A DNA stretch of 64,000 bases from JBBDWZ01 sp050732575 (GCA_050732575.1 JBOHRF010000002.1:10933-74932), one strand, 5' to 3'; counted from the first letter of the stretch, positions 25,502 to 34,575 are shown. The notes: generated by a model not told the origin, from the letters alone. A program made the numbers and translations.

Positions 25502-26263
25502 TTAGCGGCGGCCGTGTTGCGCGTTGGCTTCGGCGGCGGCTTCTTGCAGGATCGTGGCCAGCCGGGGGTCTATTTCCAGGCGCGGTGATCCGCTCAGCCG
25601 CAGCGTCAGGCGGGCGGGCAAACCGATGGGCGAGCGGCCGTACAGCTGCTGCACCATGACCAGCGCTGCCAGGTACGACCCGGCCGGGCTTGGGTGCAGG
25701 CCATCGCCCGAGTAAAGCGGCGCATTCGGCTCGCGCTGCCAGGCGGCCTTCCAGGCCTGGCTCACGGGGAACAGCATGCCATCGACGGAATCCGCGGCCA
25801 GACGATACGACTGAGCACTGGCATCGAGGGTCGTGATGTTGATGTTCTGCGGCCATACCGCGTACAGCGCGGCGCGGCCACTCGTCTTCCGGATCTCCTG
25901 ATTGAATTGCTTGGTCCACTGAATGAGATTGGCTCGATTGGCTACGGTCGACGATGGACCCTGCTGCAGCACCACGTATTGCCATCCCTCGGCTATGGCA
26001 TCCTGCGCTTCGCGCCGCGCCCAATGATCCTCGAGTGCATAATCCGGATACGCGACCATTTTCCAGCCCAGCGGCTTCACGCCAGCCGAATCCGCAAGCG
26101 CTTCCACAATCGCCGGCAGTGTGTTCCAGTAGGTCAGGCTATTGCCAATGAAAAGCACGCGCAGCACATCGCCCGTGCGCGGCAGTGACACGTCCACCGG
26201 TGAGCTGCCACAACCCAGCAGAAGCGACAGGACCAGGCCGGTAAAAGCACGATGCCGTTTCAT
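25502..26263 (-). CDS. SGNH-hydrolase-like lipoprotein
   Basis: The 253-aa protein has lipobox LLLGC (Cys 18), so it is membrane-tethered outside the cytoplasm. SGNH features: block I VLFIGNSLTYWN (Ser 42), an oxyanion-like VLQQGPSS, and the Asp/His block GDGLHPSPAG. Such proteins hydrolyse esters, often acetyl groups on polysaccharides; the substrate is unknown. The ribosome site GAGAGGA precedes the ATG. It is divergent from the DUF411 gene across a 388-base region filled largely by repeat arrays. Confidence 0.85.
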   Translation of the reverse strand: MKRHRAFTGLVLSLLLGCGSSPVDVSLPRTGDVLRVLFIGNSLTYWNTLPAIVEALADSAGVKPLGWKMVAYPDYALEDHWARREAQDAIAEGWQYVVLQQGPSSTVANRANLIQWTKQFNQEIRKTSGRAALYAVWPQNINITTLDASAQSYRLAADSVDGMLFPVSQAWKAAWQREPNAPLYSGDGLHPSPAGSYLAALVMVQQLYGRSPIGLPARLTLRLSGSPRLEIDPRLATILQEAAAEANAQHGRR

Positions 26264-26288
26264 GACAATCCTCTCGAGCGAACGCTTG

Positions 26289-26315
26289 GTAACGGGCCTA
26301 ACGGGCGTAACGGGC
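26289..26315. repeat. Three tandem GTAACGGGC-type units, left member of a facing pair
   Basis: GTAACGGGC, CTAACGGGC, GTAACGGGC, in the orientation opposite to the array at 26527-26589. The roughly 210 bases between contain a palindromic GGTGGGTGTCACCCGCC but no gene; promoters for the two divergent genes must lie here. Confidence 0.75.
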
Positions 26316-26526
26316 GACGACGCTTAGAAGAAGTGCACCATTGGTCGAGGTTCACAACTCGAGCGGGACAGATTGTACTGGGTGGGTGTCACCCGCCCCG
26401 GGGACGAAACGACCTCCCCCGAAGGCAAGTAGCGCTTTGCGTGTTTCGAAACTCGTGTGAATGCGTGCCCACTACCCACCGCTAAGCCCGTACCGCCCAT
26501 AAGGCCCGTCGCTACCCCAATACCCC

Positions 26527-26589
26527 GACACGCCCGCTACGCCCGTTACGCCCGCTGCGCCCGACCCGCCCGACCCGCCCGATACGCCC
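26527..26589. repeat. Seven tandem G(N)(N)(A/G/C)CGCCC units, right member of a facing pair
   Basis: Seven 9-mers, such as GCTACGCCC, GTTACGCCC, GACCCGCCC and GATACGCCC, run head to tail 62 bases before the DUF411 start. They are complementary in motif to the units at 26289-26315. Confidence 0.8.
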
Positions 26590-26651
26590 AGCACTGGACG
26601 AACGCGCCTGTGCTGGTTCCATTAGTAGTGAACTTCAACCAATGGCTGCTC

Positions 26652-27113
26652 ATGCTCGATCGACGACGTTTTGTGCTCACCGCTCTGGCCGGCGGCGCCA
26701 GCCTGGTATCCGCGCGTTTCCTGACTGCCATGCAGTCCCCGGCCAACAAGCTGGTCATTTACAAGAGTCCAACCTGCGGTTGCTGCCAGAAATGGGTGGA
26801 CCATGTGAAGGCCAGCGGTTTTGTCACGGAAGTCCATGACGTGGAAGACATCAACGCCATCAAGACCAAGCATGGCATACCAACCGAGCTACAATCTTGT
26901 CACACCACACTGGCCGATCGTTACGTCGTGGAAGGACACGTGCCTGCCGATGTCATCCAAAAACTGCTGAAAGAGAAGCCAGCAGTAGTCGGCATTGCGG
27001 CACCTGGCATGCCGGCCGGATCGCCTGGCATGGAGGTTGGTACACGCAAAGACGCGTATGACATCGTGGCCTTCCAAAAGAACGGCAAGACCAGCGTGTT
27101 TGCCCGGCGCTGA
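26652..27113 (+). CDS. DUF411 metal-binding protein with Tat signal
   Basis: The 153-aa protein starts MLDRRRFVLTALAGGA, a twin-arginine signal, so it is exported folded. The DUF411 core has YKSPTCGCCQKWVDHVKASGF (Cys 42, 44, 45) and later SCHTTLADRYVVEGHVPAD. The thioredoxin-like fold and Cys cluster point to copper or other heavy-metal handling in the periplasm, matching the four-helix copper protein 1.5 kb away. Start 26652 fits the signal; the frame upstream enters the repeat array. Confidence 0.88.
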   Translation: MLDRRRFVLTALAGGASLVSARFLTAMQSPANKLVIYKSPTCGCCQKWVDHVKASGFVTEVHDVEDINAIKTKHGIPTELQSCHTTLADRYVVEGHVPADVIQKLLKEKPAVVGIAAPGMPAGSPGMEVGTRKDAYDIVAFQKNGKTSVFARR

Positions 27114-27259
27114 AACACAACGTGATGGCGAAAGCGGGAGGCGCTTTGCCGCGTCCTCTCGCATTTTGCCAGCGCAGCACAAAGGTCTAACCGCAGCCAG
27201 ACATTCCTGGTTATCTTTTCCATCCCCCCGCACAACGACGTTCGTCGAAAGGATGAGCA

Positions 27260-27934
27260 ATGCGTAGCTCTGCATTGATCCTGAGCATCACGTGTGTGGC
27301 ACTGATGGGGAGCGCACGTCCGGGTAGTGCACAATTCGCGGTGCGCGCCAAGGCCGGAACCACGGGTATCGGCGGTGATGTTTCGTTCTCGGTCATTCCA
27401 CGCATTGCCTTGCGTGTTGGCGCGACCATGATGCCGGTCAAACCCGAGGGCACATTTTCCGACGTCACCTATCAGGTGGCGCTGCCCAGTCCGCTGTTCA
27501 CCGCGGGTGCAGACCTGTATCTGCTGGGTGGCGTCCGTTTGATCGGTGGACTGTTGATTGGCGCTCAACACACGGATATCACGGGCATATACAGCGGCAG
27601 CGCCAACATTGGCGGACAGCAGTACAATGGAGCGCAGTTGGGCCAGCTGCTGGGCCGCGTGTCTGCCAAGAACGTTGCGCCCTACGTGGGCCTGGGCTTC
27701 GGCAAGACGGTGGGCCCCGGCATTGGACTTTCCTTCGACCTGGGTGGCGCGTTCCTGGGTCCGCCAACACTCGATCTGAGTGCCACGGGCACCTGCACGA
27801 ACGATGCGCAGTGCAACGCAGTGCTGCAGCCCAATCTGGATCGGGAAGCCGCAGACATCCAAACCGATCTCGAACGATACGCCAGGATCTTTCCGATGAT
27901 CAGCGTGGGCGTCCGCTTCGGGTTTGGCGGATAA
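27260..27934 (+). CDS. Outer-membrane beta-barrel-like protein
   Basis: The 224-aa protein has a signal peptide (cleavage after GSAQ, about residue 25) and alternating hydrophobic strands ending in ISVGVRFGFGG, an aromatic-containing C-terminal strand typical of small barrels. One Cys pair sits in an extracellular-type loop (TGTCTNDAQCNAV). A ribosome site AAAGGATG precedes the ATG. No specific family is recognised. Confidence 0.65.
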   Translation: MRSSALILSITCVALMGSARPGSAQFAVRAKAGTTGIGGDVSFSVIPRIALRVGATMMPVKPEGTFSDVTYQVALPSPLFTAGADLYLLGGVRLIGGLLIGAQHTDITGIYSGSANIGGQQYNGAQLGQLLGRVSAKNVAPYVGLGFGKTVGPGIGLSFDLGGAFLGPPTLDLSATGTCTNDAQCNAVLQPNLDREAADIQTDLERYARIFPMISVGVRFGFGG

Positions 27935-27958
27935 CACTGCACGTCGTGAACGGAGTCC

Positions 27959-28528
27959 TCACCGAAACGTCAGCCACGCCGCCGCGCCCAGGACAATGGG
28001 GGGTATCACCAGGACCAGCAAACCCATGAAGGCCACGACCACGGCCTGACCTGTGGTGATGTCGAGCGCCTGGCGAATCGCGATGAAGCCGGCAATGAGA
28101 ATCCAGATTCCGACAATGAACTCGATGAGCCCGCCCAGGATGGGTATCAGCACGAGCAGGTAGAGCAATCCAGGCGCCTGGGCAAAGCCGAGTGTGCGCG
28201 CCAACTCACCCCAGTTGGCAGTACCGTGAAAAACTTTGGCGCCCACGAAGTACGTGATGGCGGCCCAGGCGGCCCAGCCGGCCAGAGAAAGACCGAGCAC
28301 AACGAAGACGCCCGCCGCGCCTTCATCGCTGGAGCCGATTGCGTGGGCCACGGCCGACGCAGCAACCACCAGGGCGGCCTGCCGGGTGGCGGTCTTATCC
28401 GCCTCCACTTCTTCGTAGAGCGAGACATCGAGCTTTGCTGCTGCCTTGACGCGATCCAGAAAGGATCGCTGTGGGCCGCTATACCCGGATTCCGTCGCCA
28501 CCGCCACCTCCTCCTCTGAGTGAGCCAT
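27959..28528 (-). CDS. YIP1-family membrane protein
   Basis: The 189-aa protein has a soluble N-terminus (about 40 residues, SFLDRVKAAAKLDVSLYEEVEAD) then four to five membrane helices with the YIP1 pattern GLSLAGWAAWAAITYFVGAKVF and TLGFAQAPGLLYLLVLIP. Role unknown; the family is linked to membrane organisation. Convergent with the barrel gene (24 bases apart) and divergent from the copper-binding gene. Confidence 0.8.
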   Translation of the reverse strand: MAHSEEEVAVATESGYSGPQRSFLDRVKAAAKLDVSLYEEVEADKTATRQAALVVAASAVAHAIGSSDEGAAGVFVVLGLSLAGWAAWAAITYFVGAKVFHGTANWGELARTLGFAQAPGLLYLLVLIPILGGLIEFIVGIWILIAGFIAIRQALDITTGQAVVVAFMGLLVLVIPPIVLGAAAWLTFR

Positions 28529-28664
28529 CGTGAAAGCTACCGATTGGATCCGGCCGAGTCACTCGGCCCTGACACCGGCTTGGTGAACCAGACGCACCCG
28601 GGAAAATGGAAGCGCGGCGTGGCAGTTGCACCGCTCGCACAGCAGACCTTCTCGGGAGTGCGTC

Positions 28665-29075
28665 ATGCTGCTCGAACCGATGTTTCGCACCCATCCGCAT
28701 CCGGCCTCGACGCACGGCGAGGAAGCCCGTGCGTGCGTGGAATCAAGCACCGACTGCGCGCAGGCCTGCACGGTGTGCGCAGACGCTTGCCTGTCCGAAA
28801 CGGAGTCACACGACCTGGTCCATTGCATCCGCCTGTGCCTGGACTGCGCCGACATTTGTGAGCTGACCGCGCGGCTGCTGGTCAGGCCCAGCCATCGCGA
28901 TGCGCCCACTCTCCATCTGCAGCTTCAGGCGTGTGTGCAGATCTGCAAGGCATGCGCAGACGAGTGCACCGAGCATGCAGAAACCATGAAGATGGAGCAC
29001 TGCCGGTTGTGCGCTGAGGCCTGTCGGCGCTGCGTGACTGCCTGCGAGCGCATGATGGCTGCGCTGGTACCTTGA
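28665..29075 (+). CDS. Four-helix-bundle copper-binding protein
   Basis: The 136-aa protein is very Cys-rich with regular spacing: ACVESSTDCAQACTVCADAC, IRLCLDCADIC, ACVQICKACADEC and HCRLCAEACRRCVTACE. This is the ferredoxin-like or Csp-type four-helix bundle that stores many Cu(I) ions inside via Cys. GGAG lies 7 bases before ATG 28665; earlier in-frame codons lack a ribosome site. No signal peptide is seen, so it is probably cytosolic. It likely protects against copper together with the DUF411 protein. Confidence 0.9.
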   Translation: MLLEPMFRTHPHPASTHGEEARACVESSTDCAQACTVCADACLSETESHDLVHCIRLCLDCADICELTARLLVRPSHRDAPTLHLQLQACVQICKACADECTEHAETMKMEHCRLCAEACRRCVTACERMMAALVP

Positions 29076-29098
29076 CGCGCGAACATCGTAATCGTGGA

Positions 29099-29133
29099 GC
29101 CGTCGTAACCTCGTTGACCGCGGGTACGACGGC
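29099..29133 (+). terminator. Hairpin after the copper-binding gene
   Basis: GCCGTCGTA (29099-29107) pairs perfectly with TACGACGGC (29125-29133) around a 17-base loop, 24 bases past the stop. No U-tract follows, so this may be a Rho-dependent or stabilising hairpin. Confidence 0.45.
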
Positions 29134-29262
29134 CCCACATCTTCGACACTCCATCAACCCGGTCAAACTACCATAACGCGTCCGCTGCTGGACCGAGCCC
29201 AACGATACCTTGCCGATGCCGGGCGCGCGCTCGAGCGTGCACCGGCAGAGGTCACGCTGGCC

Positions 29263-30942
29263 GTGTTGGTTGCAATCACCTGCTCGTTGGCGATTGAAGC
29301 GGGTGACGAAGCGTTTCAGACTTGGTCGCGCATCGCTACCGCGGCTCTTGTGGCCATCGGCGCTGCGTGGACGGGCACGCTGCTGAACGCGCTGGGCCGA
29401 GTTACACGCGCGCAGCGCTGGGCCATCACCGTCATGGGCCTGGTTGCGGCCGCACTGCTGGCCACGTTCACGCTCGACTTCCAGCACCGTGCCGAGGGCT
29501 GGCGCGCGTTGTTGCTCATCGCTGCCACCAGCGCGTGGTTGGTCGCCGTGCCCGCTCTGGCCGCACAACCAGCACAACGCAGCCTCATGTTACGACGCGT
29601 GAATGGGCGCTTCCTGGTGCGGGCACTGGGTGCCGGACTGTACGCGGGCGCACTCTTCCTGGGACTGGCACTCGCACTGGCCGCCATCGACACACTCTTC
29701 GAGTTGGATCTGCGTGAGGAAATCTTCGCGCACGTTTTTGCCTGGCTGATGTTGGGGCTGGTGCCCTGGATCACGTTTGGTGGACTGCCCGACTACGTGC
29801 GGCCGCTCGATGAGGTGAGTTCGATCACGAGCGGAGTGCACCGACTCACGCGTTTCCTGGTTCCGCCATTGCTCGCCATCTACTACGCCATCCTGTACGC
29901 CTACGCGGTGCGCATTGCCATGGTGGGCGAGCTGCCCAAGAACCTGGTATCTCCCATGGTGCTCGCAGCCGGTATGCTGGCCGCGGCCGCCATGCTGCTC
30001 TTCGATCCCGAACACGACGATCGCGCCGGACTTGCGGCACTCAGGTTCGCACCACCGCTGTTTCTGCCTCTGGCCGTGCTCGGCTTCTGGGGCTTGTGGC
30101 CGCGCATCGCCCAATACGGCTGGACGGAATTCCGGGTCGCGCGCCTCACGCTCATGATCGCACTCACGCTTCTGGCTCTGGCCGGCACGGTGCTGGTGCT
30201 GCGCCGCCGCCGTTTCCCGCTGCACACCATGATGCTCGCACTGGCGCTGACCCTCGCCGTCTCGGCGCTCGGGCCGTTGAGCGCACTGGCTGTGAGCCGG
30301 CGCAGCCAGCTGAGCCAACTCAACGCAGCCCTCGCAGACGCGGGCTTGCCCACGGCGCTCGCGGAGGCGCAGACCACGGGCGTAAAACGATCGGTGCCCG
30401 CGGCTACCTACGAGCGCATCAACAGCATCGCGCGGTTCCTGTCCACGCACTTCGGAGCATCTGCGCTCGAGCCGATATTGCCCGCTGAAGCGCGCACCAG
30501 CAGCGCACTCACCGACCTGTCCGCGCATCTGGGCCTGGTGCGCGCGCTGGTAGCCGGTCAGAAGACTCCGTTCTCGGGCAATCTTGCTGCCGACGCATTC
30601 ATGCAGCTGGACAACGCGCAGATGGCGCGCCGCATCATGTATCCTATGGGCAACCCGGACACACTCCTGTCCGTACGGCCCGATTCGACCGGCCTGCTCT
30701 TCACGATTGGCCAGGAAACGTTTCGCGCCGCCCTGGATCAGGTGCTGGAGGGGATGACGACAATGAGCGGACCGCCGACTATGCGGCCAGAGAACGCAGC
30801 GGTTCCGGTCCTGGATTCAGCGCGCGTGCGGCGAGGCACGTTGATCGTGTTCAGTATCAACGGTGATCGCGAGCTGGGAAAGATTCACGTATCGCATCTG
30901 GATGGACTGCTTCTGCTCGATTCACGAAACGATCGCCGCTAG
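29263..30942 (+). CDS. DUF4153 multi-pass membrane protein
   Basis: The product is 559 aa from GTG 29263, with about 12 hydrophobic helices in the first 390 residues, then a soluble C-terminal domain ending LDGLLLLDSRNDRR. The layout and LDLREEIFAHVFAWLMLGLVPWITFG fit DUF4153; function unknown. The frame is open about 30 codons upstream with plausible N-terminal sequence (LLDRAQRYLADAGRALERAP), but no ATG, GTG or TTG is found there; a CTG lies at 29185. The true start may be non-canonical or lost. The end overlaps the broken propeller gene on the other strand by about 85 bases. Confidence 0.75.
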   Translation: MLVAITCSLAIEAGDEAFQTWSRIATAALVAIGAAWTGTLLNALGRVTRAQRWAITVMGLVAAALLATFTLDFQHRAEGWRALLLIAATSAWLVAVPALAAQPAQRSLMLRRVNGRFLVRALGAGLYAGALFLGLALALAAIDTLFELDLREEIFAHVFAWLMLGLVPWITFGGLPDYVRPLDEVSSITSGVHRLTRFLVPPLLAIYYAILYAYAVRIAMVGELPKNLVSPMVLAAGMLAAAAMLLFDPEHDDRAGLAALRFAPPLFLPLAVLGFWGLWPRIAQYGWTEFRVARLTLMIALTLLALAGTVLVLRRRRFPLHTMMLALALTLAVSALGPLSALAVSRRSQLSQLNAALADAGLPTALAEAQTTGVKRSVPAATYERINSIARFLSTHFGASALEPILPAEARTSSALTDLSAHLGLVRALVAGQKTPFSGNLAADAFMQLDNAQMARRIMYPMGNPDTLLSVRPDSTGLLFTIGQETFRAALDQVLEGMTTMSGPPTMRPENAAVPVLDSARVRRGTLIVFSINGDRELGKIHVSHLDGLLLLDSRNDRR

Positions 30943-32094
30943 CCAAAGACCCCACACCAGGCGACGGAGCAATGGGCGGCCACGCGTGCCGCCGGATCCG
31001 TTGCAGTCCTAATTCCGACGTCGCGACCACGTAGACACCGCGGTTCCCAATCGAGACGATGCGTTCGTTTACTGGAAGTACGATCTGTGCCAACCGTGCG
31101 CCGGTCCGATCGACCATGTCGTAACGGCTTTCGACGCGGTCCGCCGAGGGCGTCCGCGCAATCAACAGCTGGCCGTTCGGTGTCGCTATTAGTGGAGCGT
31201 GGGCAGAAAGGGCGGCACCGTGGCCGCCCAAACGGCGATGTCGGGAGGGCTCCTGAGACCAACCGCAGTGCGCCGATTGCGATAGGCCTGTTTTTCACGA
31301 TCGTCGATGCGAATCTCACGGAACGGAATGGGCGCGCCCCGAATCCACCTTCCCTCAGGCGAGCGCCAGTCCACGCGGTAGGGGCGCAGGCGCGCAATGG
31401 CGAGCCAGCCATCGGGAAACAGGAGCGCCTGCTCGTCAACGGCCAGGACTGGCGTTGTGATCTGGATGGATTGCGGCCGATCGGTGCCCTTGAAGTCAGC
31501 TTCGATCCGCGTCGCTGTCGGGCCCAGCTTACCAACGGTATCGGCCGCGCCAGTCCGCGCCGTCACCAGCAGCAACGCAACAGAATCGGTTGGACCCGGT
31601 GGGCGCTCCCAGGTTGGCGAGACTTTGGAAAGAAGCATCCCGGATGCGTCGGCGCCCAACACCAGTCCCTGGGTAGCAAGGATGGCCGGAGCGCTGGGGG
31701 GCAACGTGCGTGCGATCATCGCGCCCCGAAAGACCAGCCAGCGGCGCGACTGCAAATTGGCCATCAGGCTCGAATCGCCGCCCAGTGAATAGATCGCGCT
31801 GACACTCGTGTATTCGCCCGGACCCTGTCCGTACCGCCCCACTTGAGTCACCTGGCCTGATTGCAGATCGGCCACGGAAATCGTGCCTTCTCGACGGTCG
31901 GCAATGAGCACGCGGCCGTCTGCCAGTTCCGTGATGGACAGGATTTCCGTGAATTCGGTGCTTAGCTGCGCTATTGCGGGTCCGAGCCGGAGCGTCCGCT
32001 CAGCCGGCTCCTGTGCGGACGCGAATCGCAGAACGAAAAGACAGAGCAGCGTCCATGCGCCAGCAAGCGTTCGTCTACGCGCAACAGCTCTCAT
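30857..32094 (-). pseudogene. Secreted 6-bladed beta-propeller-like protein, frameshifted
   Basis: The first frame (31189-32094, 301 aa) has a signal peptide ending FASAQ and propeller-type repeats (ITELADGRVLIADRREGTISV, GRYGQGPGEYTSVSAIYSL). At about 31205-31215 the homology moves to another frame (SAHAPLIATPNGQLLIART, NERIVSIGNRGVYVVATSELG), consistent with one lost base. The second frame stops at 30857. Joined, the protein would be about 400 aa, a normal size for this NHL/6-bladed family. It is a real frameshift or a sequencing error. Confidence 0.7.
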
Positions 32095-32244
32095 GGTTCA
32101 TCGCTGGATGAAAGGAGGGGTCAAGGACGGCGCAGCCGCTTGGCGAAGGCGCGCGCAGCGCGCCGGAGATCCTTGACGCCTGGCTCCCGGGTGTAGCTTT
32201 GAAACAGCCGAGAGGCGTTGTTCTTTTTTGGGCTCTGGTGAAGT

Positions 32245-32263
32245 GTCGGCGCGCAGCGCCGAC
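32245..32263. terminator. Perfect hairpin in the 32095-32325 gene-free gap
   Basis: GTCGGCGC pairs with GCGCCGAC around GCA. A second, wider inverted repeat (GTCAAGGA near 32120, TCCTTGAC near 32172) lies in the same gap, close to the start of the propeller gene. No U-tract; both are candidate RNA structures separating the propeller gene from the RES unit. Confidence 0.4.
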
Positions 32264-32325
32264 TTCCGATTACTGGGCGGGGTTTGGTTGATTCGTTCGT
32301 CTAGAGCGGCAGCAAAAGCGATCGA

Positions 32326-32844
32326 TCAGGCGTCAGGAATCGCTCCCGGGTCGATCGCCGTCTGAGCTGCGATTACAGCGGAGGAGCCTGGATGAAGGTG
32401 GTCGTAGAATAAGGCGATGTTCTCACCGACCCCGGTTGCCGAGGGATAGATGATCGCCTCGTAGCCAGAACGGCGAGCTGCGGCCGCGACTTCCTGACAC
32501 GCAGTGAAATCATCCAAAGCCAGACTTGCGGCGCTCACGCCCCATTCCGTCTGAATGTTCGTGTCGGTCAGGTCGAGCACATTGGCGAGCCGCAGTTCAA
32601 CGGTGACCAGGTCACGCGGCATCAAGTAGCTGATCGGAATTCCGACCCGATATGCGCGACGCGCCAGCTCTCGCAACGCAGTTTCCGGCTCGAGCGAGAG
32701 ATAGATCGCGCCAAACTCCCCCGCGATGTGAAAACGGCCAGGTTCTGATGTCCTGGCCGTCGCGGCGATCGTTGCGCTGAGGTCTGTGTGGACAGGCCGA
32801 GTGTGACGATAGGCCAGGCCACGAAACGTGCGCCCGCGCGTCAG
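32326..32844 (-). CDS. RES-domain toxin (NAD+-degrading family)
   Basis: Conserved family residues are seen: Arg in YRHTRP, FHIAGEFGAIYLSLEPETALRE with the Glu, and the Ser in GYEAIIYPSATGVGEN. RES toxins such as MbcT are known to break NAD+. The antitoxin gene precedes it. The chosen start is CTG at 32842-32844, which overlaps the antitoxin stop as CTGA; this gives 172 aa, a family-typical N-terminus. The only standard in-frame start (GTG, 32961) would overlap the antitoxin gene by about 120 bases. Confidence 0.8.
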   Translation of the reverse strand: MTRGRTFRGLAYRHTRPVHTDLSATIAATARTSEPGRFHIAGEFGAIYLSLEPETALRELARRAYRVGIPISYLMPRDLVTVELRLANVLDLTDTNIQTEWGVSAASLALDDFTACQEVAAAARRSGYEAIIYPSATGVGENIALFYDHLHPGSSAVIAAQTAIDPGAIPDA

Positions 32845-33185
32845 CCTGTCATTCCGGAGTTGAGGCCATACAGAATGCCCGTGAGCACCTCGAGCCGGCC
32901 CTCTTGGATCAGGTCGATTGGCCGATGGCCGCGCAGCGCCGGGATCTTCTTGACGAGCCACGCCTGCGCATCCTTGGCCTTGCGGAAGGTCTCACGCAAC
33001 TCATCCAGGAACTCCTCGAGCGCTTCGAGACGGGCGGCGAACACGGGTGAAGGTTCTCCGCCGCTGCGCCAACGATGCAGCGTGCTTTCATCGGCCTTGA
33101 TCGCTTCGGCAATCTTCTGGTACGAGAGTCCCAGGTACTCATGGGCTCTTTCGATCGCCTGGACGTGCGGACTCAGTACTGCCAT
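32841..33185 (-). CDS. Xre/MbcA/ParS-type antitoxin
   Basis: The 114-aa protein has an N-terminal HTH (YLGLSYQKIAEAIKADESTLHRWRSGG) and the C-terminal toxin-binding domain that ends with a leucine-rich helix (RPIDLIQEGRLEVLTGILYGLNSG), the DUF2384 signature. It neutralises the RES toxin and should bind the palindrome 33222-33241. A strong ribosome site AAGGAGG precedes the ATG. Confidence 0.88.
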   Translation of the reverse strand: MAVLSPHVQAIERAHEYLGLSYQKIAEAIKADESTLHRWRSGGEPSPVFAARLEALEEFLDELRETFRKAKDAQAWLVKKIPALRGHRPIDLIQEGRLEVLTGILYGLNSGMTG

Positions 33186-33221
33186 TCGATCCTCCTTGCA
33201 CCTGCCCTAATCTCGCCTATC

Positions 33222-33241
33222 ATACTTGCATTTGCAAGTAT
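33222..33241 (-). promoter_or_regulatory. Perfect palindromic operator and promoter of the RES/Xre unit
   Basis: ATACTTGCA (33222-33230), two bases, TGCAAGTAT (33233-33241): a perfect inverted repeat. On the minus strand TATGAT, a good -10, begins within its end (33218-33223), about 35 bases before the antitoxin ATG, so binding would block RNA polymerase. Confidence 0.75.
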
Positions 33242-33351
33242 AACGCCCTCGGGAGTTCCCACAATTCTGCCGAATCGGGGATTTGGAACGTTCAGGCTCC
33301 AGGAACAAGTGGCGGGCGCCACATTGCCGTGCGAACGAGGGAGAAAGCATA

Positions 33352-34575
33352 ATGCCCGACGTAAGCCTCACCCGCGAGGAGTTGTACGAGCAGGTGTGGT
33401 CGAAGCCCATGCGAACGCTCGCGGCCAGATACGGTCTTTCGGACGTGGGACTGGCAAAGACCTGTCGACGCATGCGTATTCCAGTGCCTGGCCGCGGATA
33501 TTGGGCAAAGCGCCAGCACGAAAAGTCTGTGCGACGTATTCCGCTGCCTAAACTGCCTGCATCCGTTGGCACCGCGTTGCGTGAGTTTACCATCCGAGAG
33601 CGGACCGACACTCCTGATCCTGAAGAGGTGGCAACCGGTCCAATCGCCGAGCAGCGACGATTCGAAGCACTCGAGGAGAACAGGATCCGCGTTGCCGATA
33701 GCCTCAGCGATCCGCACCCGCTCGTTGCGACGACCATAAAGGCGCTGCGTAAGGCAAAGCCGAATTACGAAGGCTATCTCGTTCCTGGCGCCAATGGTCT
33801 CAATGTCCAGCTCACACTGGACGGCGCCGATCGAGCGATGTGCATTCTCGACGCACTGCTCAAGGCCCTCGATGCACGAGGATTCACCACAACAGTTCGC
33901 CCCGCACAGCGAGAAGGTGGTGACACGCGGACCGTCGTACGAGTGCACGGCGAAGATGTGGAGATAGCAATCTCCAAGCGAGTCGATGTTGTCGAAGTTC
34001 CGGATCCAAAACCCGCGACAAAGCAGCGCAGGGCGTCACTGGCGCTCGACTCGTGGCGCCGAACGAGCGCTCCACCATCAACGACAACTCGCCGCGAACT
34101 CCGGTCGAGTGGCAAATACACGCTTCGCATTGATCATTCCTACCTCGGGATCAGGTCTTCCTGGTCTGATGGCAAGCGGCAGCAGGTCGCCGAGTGCCTG
34201 AACGCGTTTGCGATCGCGCTCGTTGTGGCGGCTGAGAAACTGAAGGAGCAACGGCTCGAACGCGAAGCGCGCGAGCGAGAGTGGAAAGCTGCCGAAGAGC
34301 GGCGACTCGAACAACAGCGTCGGCGTGAGGAAGAGGAAGCGCGTATCCGCGCGCTGAACGACGTGTTATCGGCATGGCGTGATGCGCGTGATATTCGGCA
34401 ATACGTCTCCGAAGCGCGAGCCGCGCTCGAACGAGCCGGCGGAGGAGTGCCAAGCGAGGACATCCAAGTCTGGCTGGCATGGGCCGAGGAATACGCGGCA
34501 CGAGTTGATCCGTTCATCCCGCAACCCAATGTACCAGAGGATCCGGGACTGCCACGCAGAATGTACGGGTGGTAA
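33352..34575 (+). CDS. Protein of unknown function with N-terminal HTH-like domain and coiled coil
   Basis: The 407-aa protein begins with a conserved block I know from many uncharacterised proteins: LTREELYEQVWSKPMRTLAA, YGLSDVGLAKTCRRM, IPVPGRGYWAK. This looks like a homeodomain-like HTH followed by a Gly-Tyr-Trp turn. A highly charged Arg/Glu coiled coil lies at about residues 290-350, then a C-terminal helical part. ATG 33352 has GAGGGAG before it. Base composition looks lower in G+C than the housekeeping genes nearby. It is followed 34 bases later by another accessory gene. DNA or RNA binding is inferred only. Confidence 0.65.
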   Translation: MPDVSLTREELYEQVWSKPMRTLAARYGLSDVGLAKTCRRMRIPVPGRGYWAKRQHEKSVRRIPLPKLPASVGTALREFTIRERTDTPDPEEVATGPIAEQRRFEALEENRIRVADSLSDPHPLVATTIKALRKAKPNYEGYLVPGANGLNVQLTLDGADRAMCILDALLKALDARGFTTTVRPAQREGGDTRTVVRVHGEDVEIAISKRVDVVEVPDPKPATKQRRASLALDSWRRTSAPPSTTTRRELRSSGKYTLRIDHSYLGIRSSWSDGKRQQVAECLNAFAIALVVAAEKLKEQRLEREAREREWKAAEERRLEQQRRREEEEARIRALNDVLSAWRDARDIRQYVSEARAALERAGGGVPSEDIQVWLAWAEEYAARVDPFIPQPNVPEDPGLPRRMYGW

